Assembly (NCBI RefSeq): GCF_904066215.1 | Contig: NZ_LR880474.1 | Span: 868,001-932,000, forward strand | Direction: 5' to 3' | Origin: Microbacterium sp. Nx66 | GTDB taxonomy: Bacteria; Actinomycetota; Actinomycetes; Actinomycetales; Microbacteriaceae | DNA length: 64,000 nt | In this document: positions 35,167 to 43,235 of the stretch, piece after piece | How the letters are laid out: every line of letters begins with the position of its first letter | How positions within the stretch are numbered: position 1 is the first letter of the stretch | The notes under the pieces: generated by a model | Told to the model about the DNA's origin: nothing | What the model saw: only the letters and a program-made list of their open reading frames with translations | The model's database searches: none | Translations under genes and position numbers: made by a program

Positions 35167-36653
35167 TGCCCGAGCTGACCTGGATCGAGACGGTCGTCGT
35201 CGTCATCCTCCTCCTCTGCGTGCTGATCGGCACGCTCCCGGTCGTCAACACCGGGCTGCAGTTCCTCATGCTGCCGCTGCACGCCTTCCGCAATCACTGC
35301 GGCAAGGCCGCGCCGTACCACCCGAACGTGGCCGTGGTCATCCCGGCGTGGAACGAGGGCCTGGTCATCGGCCCCGCGATCGAGCGGCTGCTCCAGCTCG
35401 AGTACCCCGCCGAGCGCCTCCGCGTCTTCGTCGTCGACGACGCATCCACGGACGACACCCCGGCGATCGTGCAGCAGAAGGCGGCGACCTACCCGGGGCG
35501 CGTGGTCCACCTGCGGCGCGAGAAGGGTGGCGAGGGCAAGGCGCACACGCTGAACCACGGCCTCGACGTCGTGCTCGCCGACCCGTGGACCGAAGCGGTG
35601 CTCATCATGGACGCCGACGTGATCTTCGCGCGGGACTCCCTGCGCAAGCTCACCCGGCACCTCGCGGACGAGGAGGTCGGGGCCGTCACGGCCTACATCG
35701 CGGAGGGCAGCAGGGACCGCAACTACCTCACCCGGTTCATCGCGATCGAGTACGTCATCGGCCAGCTCTCGGCACGGCGCACGCAGAACGTCGGGGGAGC
35801 GATCGCCTGCCTCGCCGGGGGCGCCCAGCTGCATTCCCGCGCGAACCTCGAGGCGATCGGCGGTCGCATCCCGACGGGCACGCTCGCCGAGGACACCATG
35901 ACGACCTTCGAGAGTCAGCTCCACGGCCGCCGGATGGTGTTCGAGCCGCACGCCGTGGTGCTCGCCGAGGAGCCGCGGACGATCGAGAGTCTCTGGAAGC
36001 AGCGGCTGCGCTGGGCGCGCGGCAACGTGCAGCTCACCTCGATCTACAAGAAGCTCTGGTTCCGTCCGAGTCGCGACCACAACCTGGGCAGCATCCCCTT
36101 CGGGCTGGCCTGGTTCACGATCCTGCTGATGCCGGCGCTCCTGCTCCTCGCCGCCACCGCGATGATCGTCCTCCTGCTCCTGCACAGCGACGTCGCGGAG
36201 TTCGTGTTCCGGTTCATGTGGATCGCCGCGGCGGCCATCTACATCTTCTCGATGCTCTACTCCGTCCAGCTCGATCCGCGCATCGGGCGGCAGTCCTGGC
36301 GCGAGGCGATCATGTTCCCGGGGCTCGGGGCGCTGATCCTCATGGCCCTGGCGCTGTTCCCCTGGGCCCTGGACGGCCTGATCGGCGCGGCCGGGCAGGA
36401 GTCGACGGAGCAGACGCGTGTGCTGTGGCTGCTGGCGTTCGCCCTCTGGGGGCCGGTGTCGATGCTCGGCATCTGGCTCGCGCGGGCGGTCGAGCCGCTT
36501 CCGGCCGGACGCTTCTTCGCGGGCCTGCTGCTCTACGTCTGCGGCTACGGATCACTGCTGTGCGCGATCACCGCCGACTCGTACCTCAAGGAGTGGCGTC
36601 GCGCGGATGCCTCCTGGATCAAGACCGAGAAGATCGGACGGGTCGACTCATGA
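35166..36653 (+). CDS. membrane GT2 glycosyltransferase (PgaC/hyaluronan-synthase-like)
   Basis: Processive-type family 2 glycosyltransferase, 495 residues. A membrane helix (VVVVILLLCVLIGTLPVVN) precedes the GT-A domain with NVAVVIPAWNEG, VFVVDDASTDDTPAI, AVLIMDADVIF, the acceptor/catalytic TLAEDTM and the QRLRWARGNVQ motif; four or more helices follow. This layout is that of synthases that make and export beta-linked polymers such as poly-N-acetylglucosamine. With a PIG-L deacetylase in the same operon, a partly de-N-acetylated polymer is a reasonable guess. Confidence 0.88.
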   Translation: MPELTWIETVVVVILLLCVLIGTLPVVNTGLQFLMLPLHAFRNHCGKAAPYHPNVAVVIPAWNEGLVIGPAIERLLQLEYPAERLRVFVVDDASTDDTPAIVQQKAATYPGRVVHLRREKGGEGKAHTLNHGLDVVLADPWTEAVLIMDADVIFARDSLRKLTRHLADEEVGAVTAYIAEGSRDRNYLTRFIAIEYVIGQLSARRTQNVGGAIACLAGGAQLHSRANLEAIGGRIPTGTLAEDTMTTFESQLHGRRMVFEPHAVVLAEEPRTIESLWKQRLRWARGNVQLTSIYKKLWFRPSRDHNLGSIPFGLAWFTILLMPALLLLAATAMIVLLLLHSDVAEFVFRFMWIAAAAIYIFSMLYSVQLDPRIGRQSWREAIMFPGLGALILMALALFPWALDGLIGAAGQESTEQTRVLWLLAFALWGPVSMLGIWLARAVEPLPAGRFFAGLLLYVCGYGSLLCAITADSYLKEWRRADASWIKTEKIGRVDS

Positions 36654-36793
36654 CCGACGCACCATCGCACGACGCCGAGGTGGAGGAGATCACGGCCGAC
36701 GCCCGGAAGGAGCGCCGCCTCATCCCGCAGGCGCTCATCTCCCTCGCCGTCGTGGTCGTGATCGTCGTAGTCCGAGAGCTGCTCCTGCGATGA
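36650..36793 (+). CDS. 47-residue single-pass membrane peptide
   Basis: A small protein with an acidic cytoplasmic head (DAPSHDAEVEEITADARKER) and one C-terminal membrane helix (ALISLAVVVVIVVVRELLL). It overlaps the glycosyltransferase and the next receiver gene by 4 bp each, strong evidence that it is translated. By position it could be a PgaD-like helper of the synthase; no family match can be seen. Confidence 0.75.
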   Translation: MTDAPSHDAEVEEITADARKERRLIPQALISLAVVVVIVVVRELLLR

Positions 36794-37137
36794 CCGGACG
36801 GCCGCTCGCCCTGGTCGTCGAGGACGCTCCGGATCAGGCGACCCTCCTGGGGCGGTACCTCGATCGGGAGGGCTTCGACGTGTTCGTCGCGCCCGATGCG
36901 GAGTCTGCCATCGCCGCCTTCCCGGACATCGACCCCCAGGTCGCCGTCCTGGACCTGCTGCTCCCCGGCATCTCCGGTCAGGCGTGCTGCCGGCTGATCC
37001 ACGAACGCTACCCGGAGTGCTTCCTCATCGTCAGCTCGGTGCTGGACGTCGCGGAGTATCCACCGGCTGACGCCGCGCTGCCGAAGCCCATCACGGGGGC
37101 GGACCTGCATCGGGCCGTGGAGCGGGTGCCGCGATGA
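36790..37137 (+). CDS. stand-alone response regulator receiver
   Basis: A 115-residue single-domain receiver: ALVVEDAPDQ with Glu11/Asp12, the acceptor Asp55 in VAVLDLLLPGISG, Ser82/83 in place of the usual Thr, and Lys99 in LPKPI. It has no output domain, so it probably acts by protein contact, for example as a phosphate shuttle between the next-encoded kinase and the receiver of the first gene. Overlaps both neighbours by 4 bp. Confidence 0.9.
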   Translation: MTGRPLALVVEDAPDQATLLGRYLDREGFDVFVAPDAESAIAAFPDIDPQVAVLDLLLPGISGQACCRLIHERYPECFLIVSSVLDVAEYPPADAALPKPITGADLHRAVERVPR

Positions 37138-38954
37138 GGGCCACGCCGCTGGAGCGTGCCGAGAACCGCTGGTACCGGGTCGTCGACAACCCGAGCCCGA
37201 TCGTCAAGCAGGTCCCGACTCTCGTCGCCGCCGCGATCGCGGGCGTGATGACCTGGGCCATCCCCAGCCTGCCGTTCACCGATGTGGCCCTCGCGCTGAC
37301 CGGCCTCGCGGTCGTGCTCGTCGCGACGCTCCACGCCGGGGTGCTCAGCGCGCTGCACATCCGCGAGGGCTGGATCGTGCTGCTGGTGCCGATGGTCGAC
37401 ATCCTGGGACTGGGCCTCTTCCGTGCAGGGACGGGAGGCGCGGCCTCGCTCTTCGGATCGCTCGTGCTGCTCCCGGTGATCTGGATCGCGGCGGCGCCGG
37501 GGATCCGCTGGGTCTTCGTCGTCGGCGCGTTCACGTCGTTCGCGCTGCTGATCCCCTACGTCGTCGAACCGCCGACGAACGCGGTGGTGTGGCTCCGCGG
37601 CGTCGTCGGTCCGCTCGTCTTCGCGGCCGTCGCGGCCGTGGTGAACGAGCTCTCCCGGCAGCAGCGGCTGCGGGTGCAGCAGGCGGAGGAACTGGTCACG
37701 GAGCGGACCAAGGCGCTGTCCGAGAACGTCTCGATGATCGTGCAGCTTCGTCAGAAGGAGCACGAGTACCGCGTGCTGCTCGACTCGTTCGAGGGCCTGT
37801 GGGCGTCGATCACCGCGCAGGCCGTGATCGGCACCGATCGCGAGGGGCGCGTCACGGCGTGGAACCCCGGGGCCGTCCGCCTGCTCGGGCTCTCCCACGA
37901 CGAGGCTCTCGACGACGTGCGCGTCGACCGCTTCTTCTCGCCGTCGGCGCTGAAGATGCTCGCCGAGGACACCGCGTCGCGCGAAGACGTCTCGGGGGTG
38001 CCGGCGGGGCAGGGCGGGGCGCCCGACCGCGCAGGAGTGCCGGACGGGCTCCGCGAGCTCTTCGCCCACGCGGACGCCGGCCATACCGTCGACGGCGACA
38101 TCGAGGTGAGGACCGCGGGTGGCACGACGGTGCCGGCGCGGGTGACCGTCACCCCGCACAAGGATCCGTCCGGCGCGCAGCAGGGCTACCTGTTCGTGCT
38201 CACGGACGAGACCAGAGCCGTCGAGGTCGCGCGCATGAAGGACGAGTTCGTGGGGATGATCTCCCATGAGCTCCGGACGCCGCTGAGTGCGATCATCGGC
38301 TTCCTCGACCTGTTGCAGAACGACCCCGGTCAGCCCCTGACCGAGGACCAGCAGGAGTTCGTCGGCATCATCGAGCGCAACGCGAAGCGCCTGCTGAACC
38401 TCGTCGGCGATCTGCTCTTCACGGCGCAGGTGGAATCGGGGCGCTTTCCCCTGGAGCGGGACGAGGCCGACATCGCGGACCTCGTGCGCTCGGCGGTCGC
38501 CTCGGCGGGGCCGCATGCGCAGCGCGAGGGGATCGAACTGGAGCTGCAGGTCGGTGACGAGCCGATCCCGCTGCTGGTCGATCCCGGACGCCTCGGGCAG
38601 GCGGTGGACAACCTCCTCTCGAACGCCATCAAGTTCACCCCGCGCGGGGGTCGAGTGACGGCCGCCGTGCGTCGCCTCGACGGCGGGGTGCAGGTCGCCA
38701 TCGCCGACACCGGGGTCGGGATCCCGCAGGACGAGCAGCGCATGCTCTTCACCCGGTTCTTCCGCGCCTCGACGGCCACGCGCAACGCCGTCCCGGGGGT
38801 GGGGCTGGGTCTCACGATCACGCGCGCGATCGTGCTGGCCCACGGCGGATCGATGGACGTGACCAGCGAGGAGGGCGTGGGCACCGAGTTCCGGTTCGTG
38901 CTCCCGGCGGCTCCCAAGACCGAGGTGCTGCAGACCCTCAGTCGCGCGGACTGA
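37134..38954 (+). CDS. membrane-bound PAS sensor histidine kinase
   Basis: A 606-residue kinase. Residues about 25-170 contain five or six membrane helices without a large outer loop, so the signal may come from the membrane. A short coiled coil (QQAEELVTERTKAL) and a PAS domain (YRVLLDSFEGLWASITAQAV, then WNPGAVRLLGLS) with a Gly/Ala insertion follow. The dimerisation box is MISHELRTPLSAIIGFLDLL with His378; the catalytic domain has VDNLLSNAIKFTPRGG, IADTGVGIPQ and GVGLGLTITRAIV. Last gene of the operon. Confidence 0.93.
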   Translation: MRATPLERAENRWYRVVDNPSPIVKQVPTLVAAAIAGVMTWAIPSLPFTDVALALTGLAVVLVATLHAGVLSALHIREGWIVLLVPMVDILGLGLFRAGTGGAASLFGSLVLLPVIWIAAAPGIRWVFVVGAFTSFALLIPYVVEPPTNAVVWLRGVVGPLVFAAVAAVVNELSRQQRLRVQQAEELVTERTKALSENVSMIVQLRQKEHEYRVLLDSFEGLWASITAQAVIGTDREGRVTAWNPGAVRLLGLSHDEALDDVRVDRFFSPSALKMLAEDTASREDVSGVPAGQGGAPDRAGVPDGLRELFAHADAGHTVDGDIEVRTAGGTTVPARVTVTPHKDPSGAQQGYLFVLTDETRAVEVARMKDEFVGMISHELRTPLSAIIGFLDLLQNDPGQPLTEDQQEFVGIIERNAKRLLNLVGDLLFTAQVESGRFPLERDEADIADLVRSAVASAGPHAQREGIELELQVGDEPIPLLVDPGRLGQAVDNLLSNAIKFTPRGGRVTAAVRRLDGGVQVAIADTGVGIPQDEQRMLFTRFFRASTATRNAVPGVGLGLTITRAIVLAHGGSMDVTSEEGVGTEFRFVLPAAPKTEVLQTLSRAD

Positions 38955-38973
38955 CACATCGGTGGGGGAGCGG

Positions 38974-38979
38974 TACGGT
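38974..38979 (+). promoter_or_regulatory. -10 box of the AbrB-like gene
   Basis: TACGGT, seven bases before the ATG at 38987; this argues against the in-frame GTG at 38978, which overlaps the box. Confidence 0.4.
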
Positions 38980-38986
38980 GGGCGTC

Positions 38987-39235
38987 ATGACCGCCACCTT
39001 CACTGCTTCGCTGGATGACCACGGGCGCCTGGTCATTCCCGGCGAGTTGCGCGCGCGGCAGCGTTGGAACGAGGGCGTCACTCTGCTGATGATCGAGGAG
39101 GACCGCGGCGGCGTCGTCCTCCTCGCACGGGAGCAGGCGCGGACACTTGTCCGTGCGCAGCTCACCGGTGCCAGTCTGGCGAACGCGCTCCACGATGAGC
39201 GTCGAGCGGCCGCAGCGCAGGAAGACGCGGCTTGA
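38987..39235 (+). CDS. AbrB/MazE-like swapped-hairpin DNA-binding protein
   Basis: An 82-residue protein with an N-terminal SpoVT/AbrB hairpin (TASLDDHGRLVIPGELRARQ) and a helical tail (EQARTLVRAQLTGASLANAL). Such proteins are transition-state regulators or antitoxins. No PIN, MazF or other toxin gene follows; the next gene is an ABC-F protein on the same strand. It is therefore an orphan regulator or antitoxin. Confidence 0.75.
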   Translation: MTATFTASLDDHGRLVIPGELRARQRWNEGVTLLMIEEDRGGVVLLAREQARTLVRAQLTGASLANALHDERRAAAAQEDAA

Positions 39236-39328
39236 CGGGCCCGGAAGGCTCGTCCCGGTGGTCGCGAAGCCGCGCGGACTGATAGCCTGGTCGGCTCGCT
39301 GTCCGCGGGCGGAAGGACGGCCACGCCT

Positions 39329-41017
39329 GTGGGGTACATCGACGCATCCGGGATCTCACTGACGCTTCCCGACGGCAGACCGCTTCTCGACGAGGTGTCG
39401 TTCCGGGTCGGGGCGGGCTCGACCAGCGCTCTGATCGGGCCGAACGGGGCGGGGAAGACGACGCTGCTGCGGATCATCCGCGGCGAGCAGCCGGCCGACG
39501 ACGGGGTGGTGACCATCGACGGCGGACTCGGCGTCATGGACCAGTTCGTCGGGCACGGCGAGCCGGGCCAGACCGTGCACGAGCTGCTCGTGCGGGTGGC
39601 TCCCACCCGCCTCCGTGCCGCCGCGGAGGCGCTGGAGGCCGCGGAGAACGCCCTCATCGATCGCGACGAGCACGACACCCAGATGGCCTACGCCTCCGCC
39701 ATCGCCGAGTACGCGGACGCCGGCGGATACGAGCACGAGACCGTGTGGGATCAGTGCACCGTGGCAGCGCTCGGCGTGCCGTTCGAGCGGGCACGGTACC
39801 GCGAGCTCACCTCCCTCTCCGGCGGAGAGCAGAAACGGCTCGCCCTGGAGGCGCTGCTCCGTGGCCCCGATGAGGTGCTCCTGCTCGACGAGCCGGACAA
39901 CTACCTCGACGTGCCGACCAAGCGGTGGCTCGAGGAGCGGCTGCGCGCCACGGACAAGACCGTGCTGCTGGTGTCGCACGACCGCGAGCTCCTCGCCAGA
40001 GCCGCCGATCGGCTGATCACGCTGGAACCCGGTGCGGCGGGGTCGACCGCCTGGGTGCACGGCGGGAGCTTCGCGACCTACCATCAGGCGCGCGCCGATC
40101 GGATGGACCGGCTCGACGAGCTGCGCCGGCGGTGGGACGAGCAGCATGAGAAGCTCCGCATCCTGGTGGCGAACCTCAAGGTCAAGGCGTCCGCGAACGA
40201 CGGCTTCGCGTCCCGGTATCAGGCGGCGCAGACGCGACTGCGGAAGTTCGAGGAGGCGGGCCCGCCCGAGGAGCGGCCCCCGGCGCAGGAGTTCGACATG
40301 CGCCTCCGCGGGGCCAGGACCGGGAAGCGGGCGGTCGTGGCTGACCGACTCGAGCTGACCGGTCTCATGCGGCCCTTCGACACCGAGATCTGGTACGGCG
40401 ACCGGGTGGGCGTGCTCGGGTCGAACGGCTCAGGCAAATCGCACTTCCTGCGACTGCTGGCCCGCGGTGGCACCGACCCGGATCCGTCCCTGGGACATGT
40501 GACCGCGGTCGCGGAGGACCTCCGCCCCGTCGAGCACACCGGACGCGCGGTGCTGGGCGCCCGCGTGGTGCCGGGGCTCTTCGCGCAGACCCACGCGCAC
40601 CCGGAGTTCGTCGGCCGCACGCTGCTGGAGATCCTGCATCGGGGGGACGACCTCCGCGACGGCATGCCCCGGGACGCGGCGAGCTCGGCCCTGGACAGGT
40701 ACGGCCTCGTCCGCCAGGCCCAGCAGGCGTTCGAGTCGCTCTCCGGCGGACAGCAGGCGCGGTTCCAGGTGCTCCAGCTCGAGCTGTCCGGCGCGACCCT
40801 CCTCCTCCTCGACGAGCCCACCGACAACCTCGACCTGGAGTCGGCCGAGGCGCTGGAGGAGGCGCTCGGACGCTTCGAGGGCACCGTGGTCGCGGTCACC
40901 CACGACCGATGGTTCGCTCGCTCCTTCGACCGGTTCCTCGTGTTCGGCACGGACGGCGAGGTCTACGAATCCGACGAGCCGGTCTGGGACGAGCGGCGGG
41001 TGGCGCGTGCACGCTGA
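39329..41017 (+). CDS. ABC-F family ATPase
   Basis: Soluble twin-ATPase protein of 562 residues without membrane segments, so a ribosome-associated or resistance-type ABC-F rather than a transporter. The first cassette has LIGPNGAGKTTLLRIIRGEQ, SLSGGEQKRLALEAL and LLLDEPDNYLD; the second has VLGSNGSGKSHFLRLLARGG, SLSGGQQARFQVLQLEL and LLLDEPTDNLD. A charged linker joins them. GTG start behind GGAAGGAC; TAGCCT (about 39285) may be its -10 box. Confidence 0.88.
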   Translation: MGYIDASGISLTLPDGRPLLDEVSFRVGAGSTSALIGPNGAGKTTLLRIIRGEQPADDGVVTIDGGLGVMDQFVGHGEPGQTVHELLVRVAPTRLRAAAEALEAAENALIDRDEHDTQMAYASAIAEYADAGGYEHETVWDQCTVAALGVPFERARYRELTSLSGGEQKRLALEALLRGPDEVLLLDEPDNYLDVPTKRWLEERLRATDKTVLLVSHDRELLARAADRLITLEPGAAGSTAWVHGGSFATYHQARADRMDRLDELRRRWDEQHEKLRILVANLKVKASANDGFASRYQAAQTRLRKFEEAGPPEERPPAQEFDMRLRGARTGKRAVVADRLELTGLMRPFDTEIWYGDRVGVLGSNGSGKSHFLRLLARGGTDPDPSLGHVTAVAEDLRPVEHTGRAVLGARVVPGLFAQTHAHPEFVGRTLLEILHRGDDLRDGMPRDAASSALDRYGLVRQAQQAFESLSGGQQARFQVLQLELSGATLLLLDEPTDNLDLESAEALEEALGRFEGTVVAVTHDRWFARSFDRFLVFGTDGEVYESDEPVWDERRVARAR

Positions 41018-41044
41018 CCGCCGCGGAGGCCGCCGGGCGCCGGG

Positions 41045-41050
41045 TAGGCT
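41045..41050 (+). promoter_or_regulatory. -10 box of leaderless guaB3
   Basis: TAGGCT ends six bases before the GTG at 41057. Confidence 0.45.
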
Positions 41051-41056
41051 GGACGG

Positions 41057-42178
41057 GTGACCATGGAGATCGAGCTCGGCCGAGGAAAGCGCGCGCGTCG
41101 CGCGTACACGTTCGACGACATCGCGGTGGTGCCCTCGCGGCGCACGCGGAACCCCGAGGACGTGTCCACCGCATGGACGATCGACGCCTTCGGCTTCGAG
41201 ATCCCGGTGCTCGGGGCGCCGATGGACTCGGTCGTCAGCCCGCGCACCGCGATCATGCTCGGGCAGCTCGGCGGCCTGGGGGTGCTCGACCTCGAGGGGC
41301 TCTGGACCCGGTACGAGGACCCGGAGCCGCTTCTCGCCGAGATCGCCGGCCTCGCGGTGGACCGCGCGACCGTGCGCATGCAGGAGCTCTACTCGGAGCC
41401 CATCAAGCCCGAGCTCATCACCCGCCGACTCGCCGAGATCCGCGAAGCCGGCGTCACCGTCGCCGGCTCCCTCACCCCGCAGCGCACGCAGGAGTTCTAC
41501 GACACCGTCGCCGCGGCCGGCGTCGACCTGTTCGTCATCCGGGGCACGACCGTCTCCGCCGAGCACGTGTCGAGCGTGGCGGAGCCGCTGAACCTCAAGA
41601 AGTTCATCTACGACCTCGACGTGCCGGTGATCGTGGGCGGAGCCGCGACCTACACGGCGGCCCTGCACCTCATGCGCACCGGTGCCGCCGGCGTGCTCGT
41701 GGGCTTCGGCGGCGGCGCGGCGTCCACCACCCGGGCCACCCTCGGCATCCACGCGCCCATGGCCACCGCGGTGTCCGATGTGGCCGCGGCTCGCCGTGAC
41801 TACCTCGACGAGTCCGGCGGGCGCTATGTCCACGTGATCGCCGACGGCGGCGTCGGCACCTCCGGCGACATCGTGAAGGCGCTCGCCATGGGCGCAGACG
41901 CCGTCATGCTCGGGGTCGCCCTGGCTCGCGCGACGGACGCTCCCGGCCAGGGATTCCACTGGGGCCCCGAGGCGCACCACCCGAAGCTGCCCCGCGGACG
42001 ACGCGTCGAGGTCGGCGGGATCGGCACGCTGGAGGAGATCCTCTACGGTCCGGCGCCGGTCGCCGACGGCACCGCGAACCTCATCGGCGCGCTGCGCAAG
42101 TCGATGGCCACCACCGGGTACTCCGATCTCAAGGAGTTCCAGCGGGTGGAGGTCGTGCTGGCCCCGTACGAGGCCTGA
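41057..42178 (+). CDS. guaB3: GuaB3-family IMP dehydrogenase-related protein
   Basis: A 373-residue TIM-barrel protein of the IMPDH/GMP-reductase superfamily without CBS domains. YTFDDIAVVPSRRTRNPEDV, ELYSEPIKPELITRRLAEIR and the ADGGVGTSGDIVKALAMGAD phosphate-binding loop fit the GuaB3 group. In the catalytic loop GFGGGAASTTR, Ser223 occupies the place of the essential IMPDH cysteine, and I find no cysteine anywhere in the protein. It cannot use the covalent E-XMP mechanism; the function of actinobacterial GuaB3 is not established. Confidence 0.9.
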   Translation: MTMEIELGRGKRARRAYTFDDIAVVPSRRTRNPEDVSTAWTIDAFGFEIPVLGAPMDSVVSPRTAIMLGQLGGLGVLDLEGLWTRYEDPEPLLAEIAGLAVDRATVRMQELYSEPIKPELITRRLAEIREAGVTVAGSLTPQRTQEFYDTVAAAGVDLFVIRGTTVSAEHVSSVAEPLNLKKFIYDLDVPVIVGGAATYTAALHLMRTGAAGVLVGFGGGAASTTRATLGIHAPMATAVSDVAAARRDYLDESGGRYVHVIADGGVGTSGDIVKALAMGADAVMLGVALARATDAPGQGFHWGPEAHHPKLPRGRRVEVGGIGTLEEILYGPAPVADGTANLIGALRKSMATTGYSDLKEFQRVEVVLAPYEA

Positions 42179-42193
42179 GGTCTCCGCATCACC

Positions 42194-42994
42194 GTGACCG
42201 CACCTGCTCCCTTCCCGCCGACCCTTCGTGAGGTCATGCTGCGGGGACGCTGGATCGCGATGCTGCTGCTGTGCCTCGTCGTCGCCGGGGTGTTCGCCTG
42301 GCTCGGCCAATGGCAGCTGGAGCGGGCGATCGAGACCGATCCACCGGCGCCGGGGGCGACCGAGCAGGTCCGGCCGCTGGACGAGGTCGTGCAGCCGGGG
42401 GAGTACCTCCCCGAGCCCCTCGTCGGGCAGCGCGTGGAGACGGAGGGCGTCTGGGTCCCCGGGGACTTCCTCGTCGTGGGCAGCCGCTTCAACGACGGCG
42501 CCGAGGGGTACTGGGTCACCGGACAGCTCCGGGTCGACGAGCGCGTCTCGCTGGCGGTCGCCATCGGCTGGGCGCCGGATCGCGAGGCCGCCGACGCCGC
42601 CGTGGAGCGCCTGGAAGCCGAGGCGGACGGCGGCGTGGTCGAGGTCGCCGGTCGCGTCATCTCGGATGAGGGTCCGTCGGTGCCTCCGCGCTCCGATCCG
42701 GAGCAGATGGACCGGATGTCCCCGGCCGCTCTGTTGAGCCGCTGGCACGACATCGAGCAGCTCGACGTCTACCGTCCGTATCTCGCCTCCACGACCGCCA
42801 CGGCAGGGCTCGACGACATCGCCTCGCCCGCGCCGGAGGAGCAGTCCCCGGTCAACTGGCTCAACGTCTTCTATGCCGCCGAGTGGGTCATCTTCGCGGG
42901 CTTCGCGTTCTACCTCTGGTACCGCCTGGCGAAGGACGCCTGGGAGCGCGAGGTGGAGGAGTTCGAGGACGCCGAGGGGTCAGCGGCCGTCTGA
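42194..42994 (+). CDS. SURF1 family cytochrome oxidase assembly protein
   Basis: A 266-residue membrane protein with an N-terminal helix (WIAMLLLCLVVAGVFAWLG, then QWQLERA), a large outer domain (GQRVETEGVWVPGDFLVVGS, VAIGWAPDREAADAAVERLE) and a C-terminal helix (NVFYAAEWVIFAGFAFYLWY). The order is that of SURF1, which helps heme insertion into aa3 oxidase. GTG start, 15 bp after guaB3. Confidence 0.88.
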   Translation: MTAPAPFPPTLREVMLRGRWIAMLLLCLVVAGVFAWLGQWQLERAIETDPPAPGATEQVRPLDEVVQPGEYLPEPLVGQRVETEGVWVPGDFLVVGSRFNDGAEGYWVTGQLRVDERVSLAVAIGWAPDREAADAAVERLEAEADGGVVEVAGRVISDEGPSVPPRSDPEQMDRMSPAALLSRWHDIEQLDVYRPYLASTTATAGLDDIASPAPEEQSPVNWLNVFYAAEWVIFAGFAFYLWYRLAKDAWEREVEEFEDAEGSAAV

Positions 42995-43118
42995 CACCGG
43001 CTGCGCATCCGCGCGTCTGATGCTGCGCTTCTGCGCGTCCAGACGGCTCCGTGTGAACCTTCGTCAGGGGGCGTCGCGGCCATTCGGTGAGCGCTGGATG
43101 ACCAATGGGAAAACTCCG

Positions 43119-43147
43119 TTGAGGATGTCCGAACCGCTCCGTATGCT
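43119..43147 (+). promoter_or_regulatory. sigma-70-type promoter of the nuclease/nucleotidase gene
   Basis: TTGAGG (43119-43124), 17 bases and TATGCT (43142-43147), about 88 bp before the start codon. Best housekeeping promoter in the window. Confidence 0.6.
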
Positions 43148-43235
43148 CGCTCCATGTGCGCACGCTGGGAGTTCCCGATGTGTGCGATGACAGCGTCCTG
43201 AGCAGCGCCGGAACACGATCGAGGAGACAGCACCG

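Noticed and set aside
39236..39328. A VapC or MazF toxin gene behind the AbrB/MazE-like gene
   Set aside because: The gap is 93 bp and contains no toxin-like frame; the next gene is an ABC-F ATPase.
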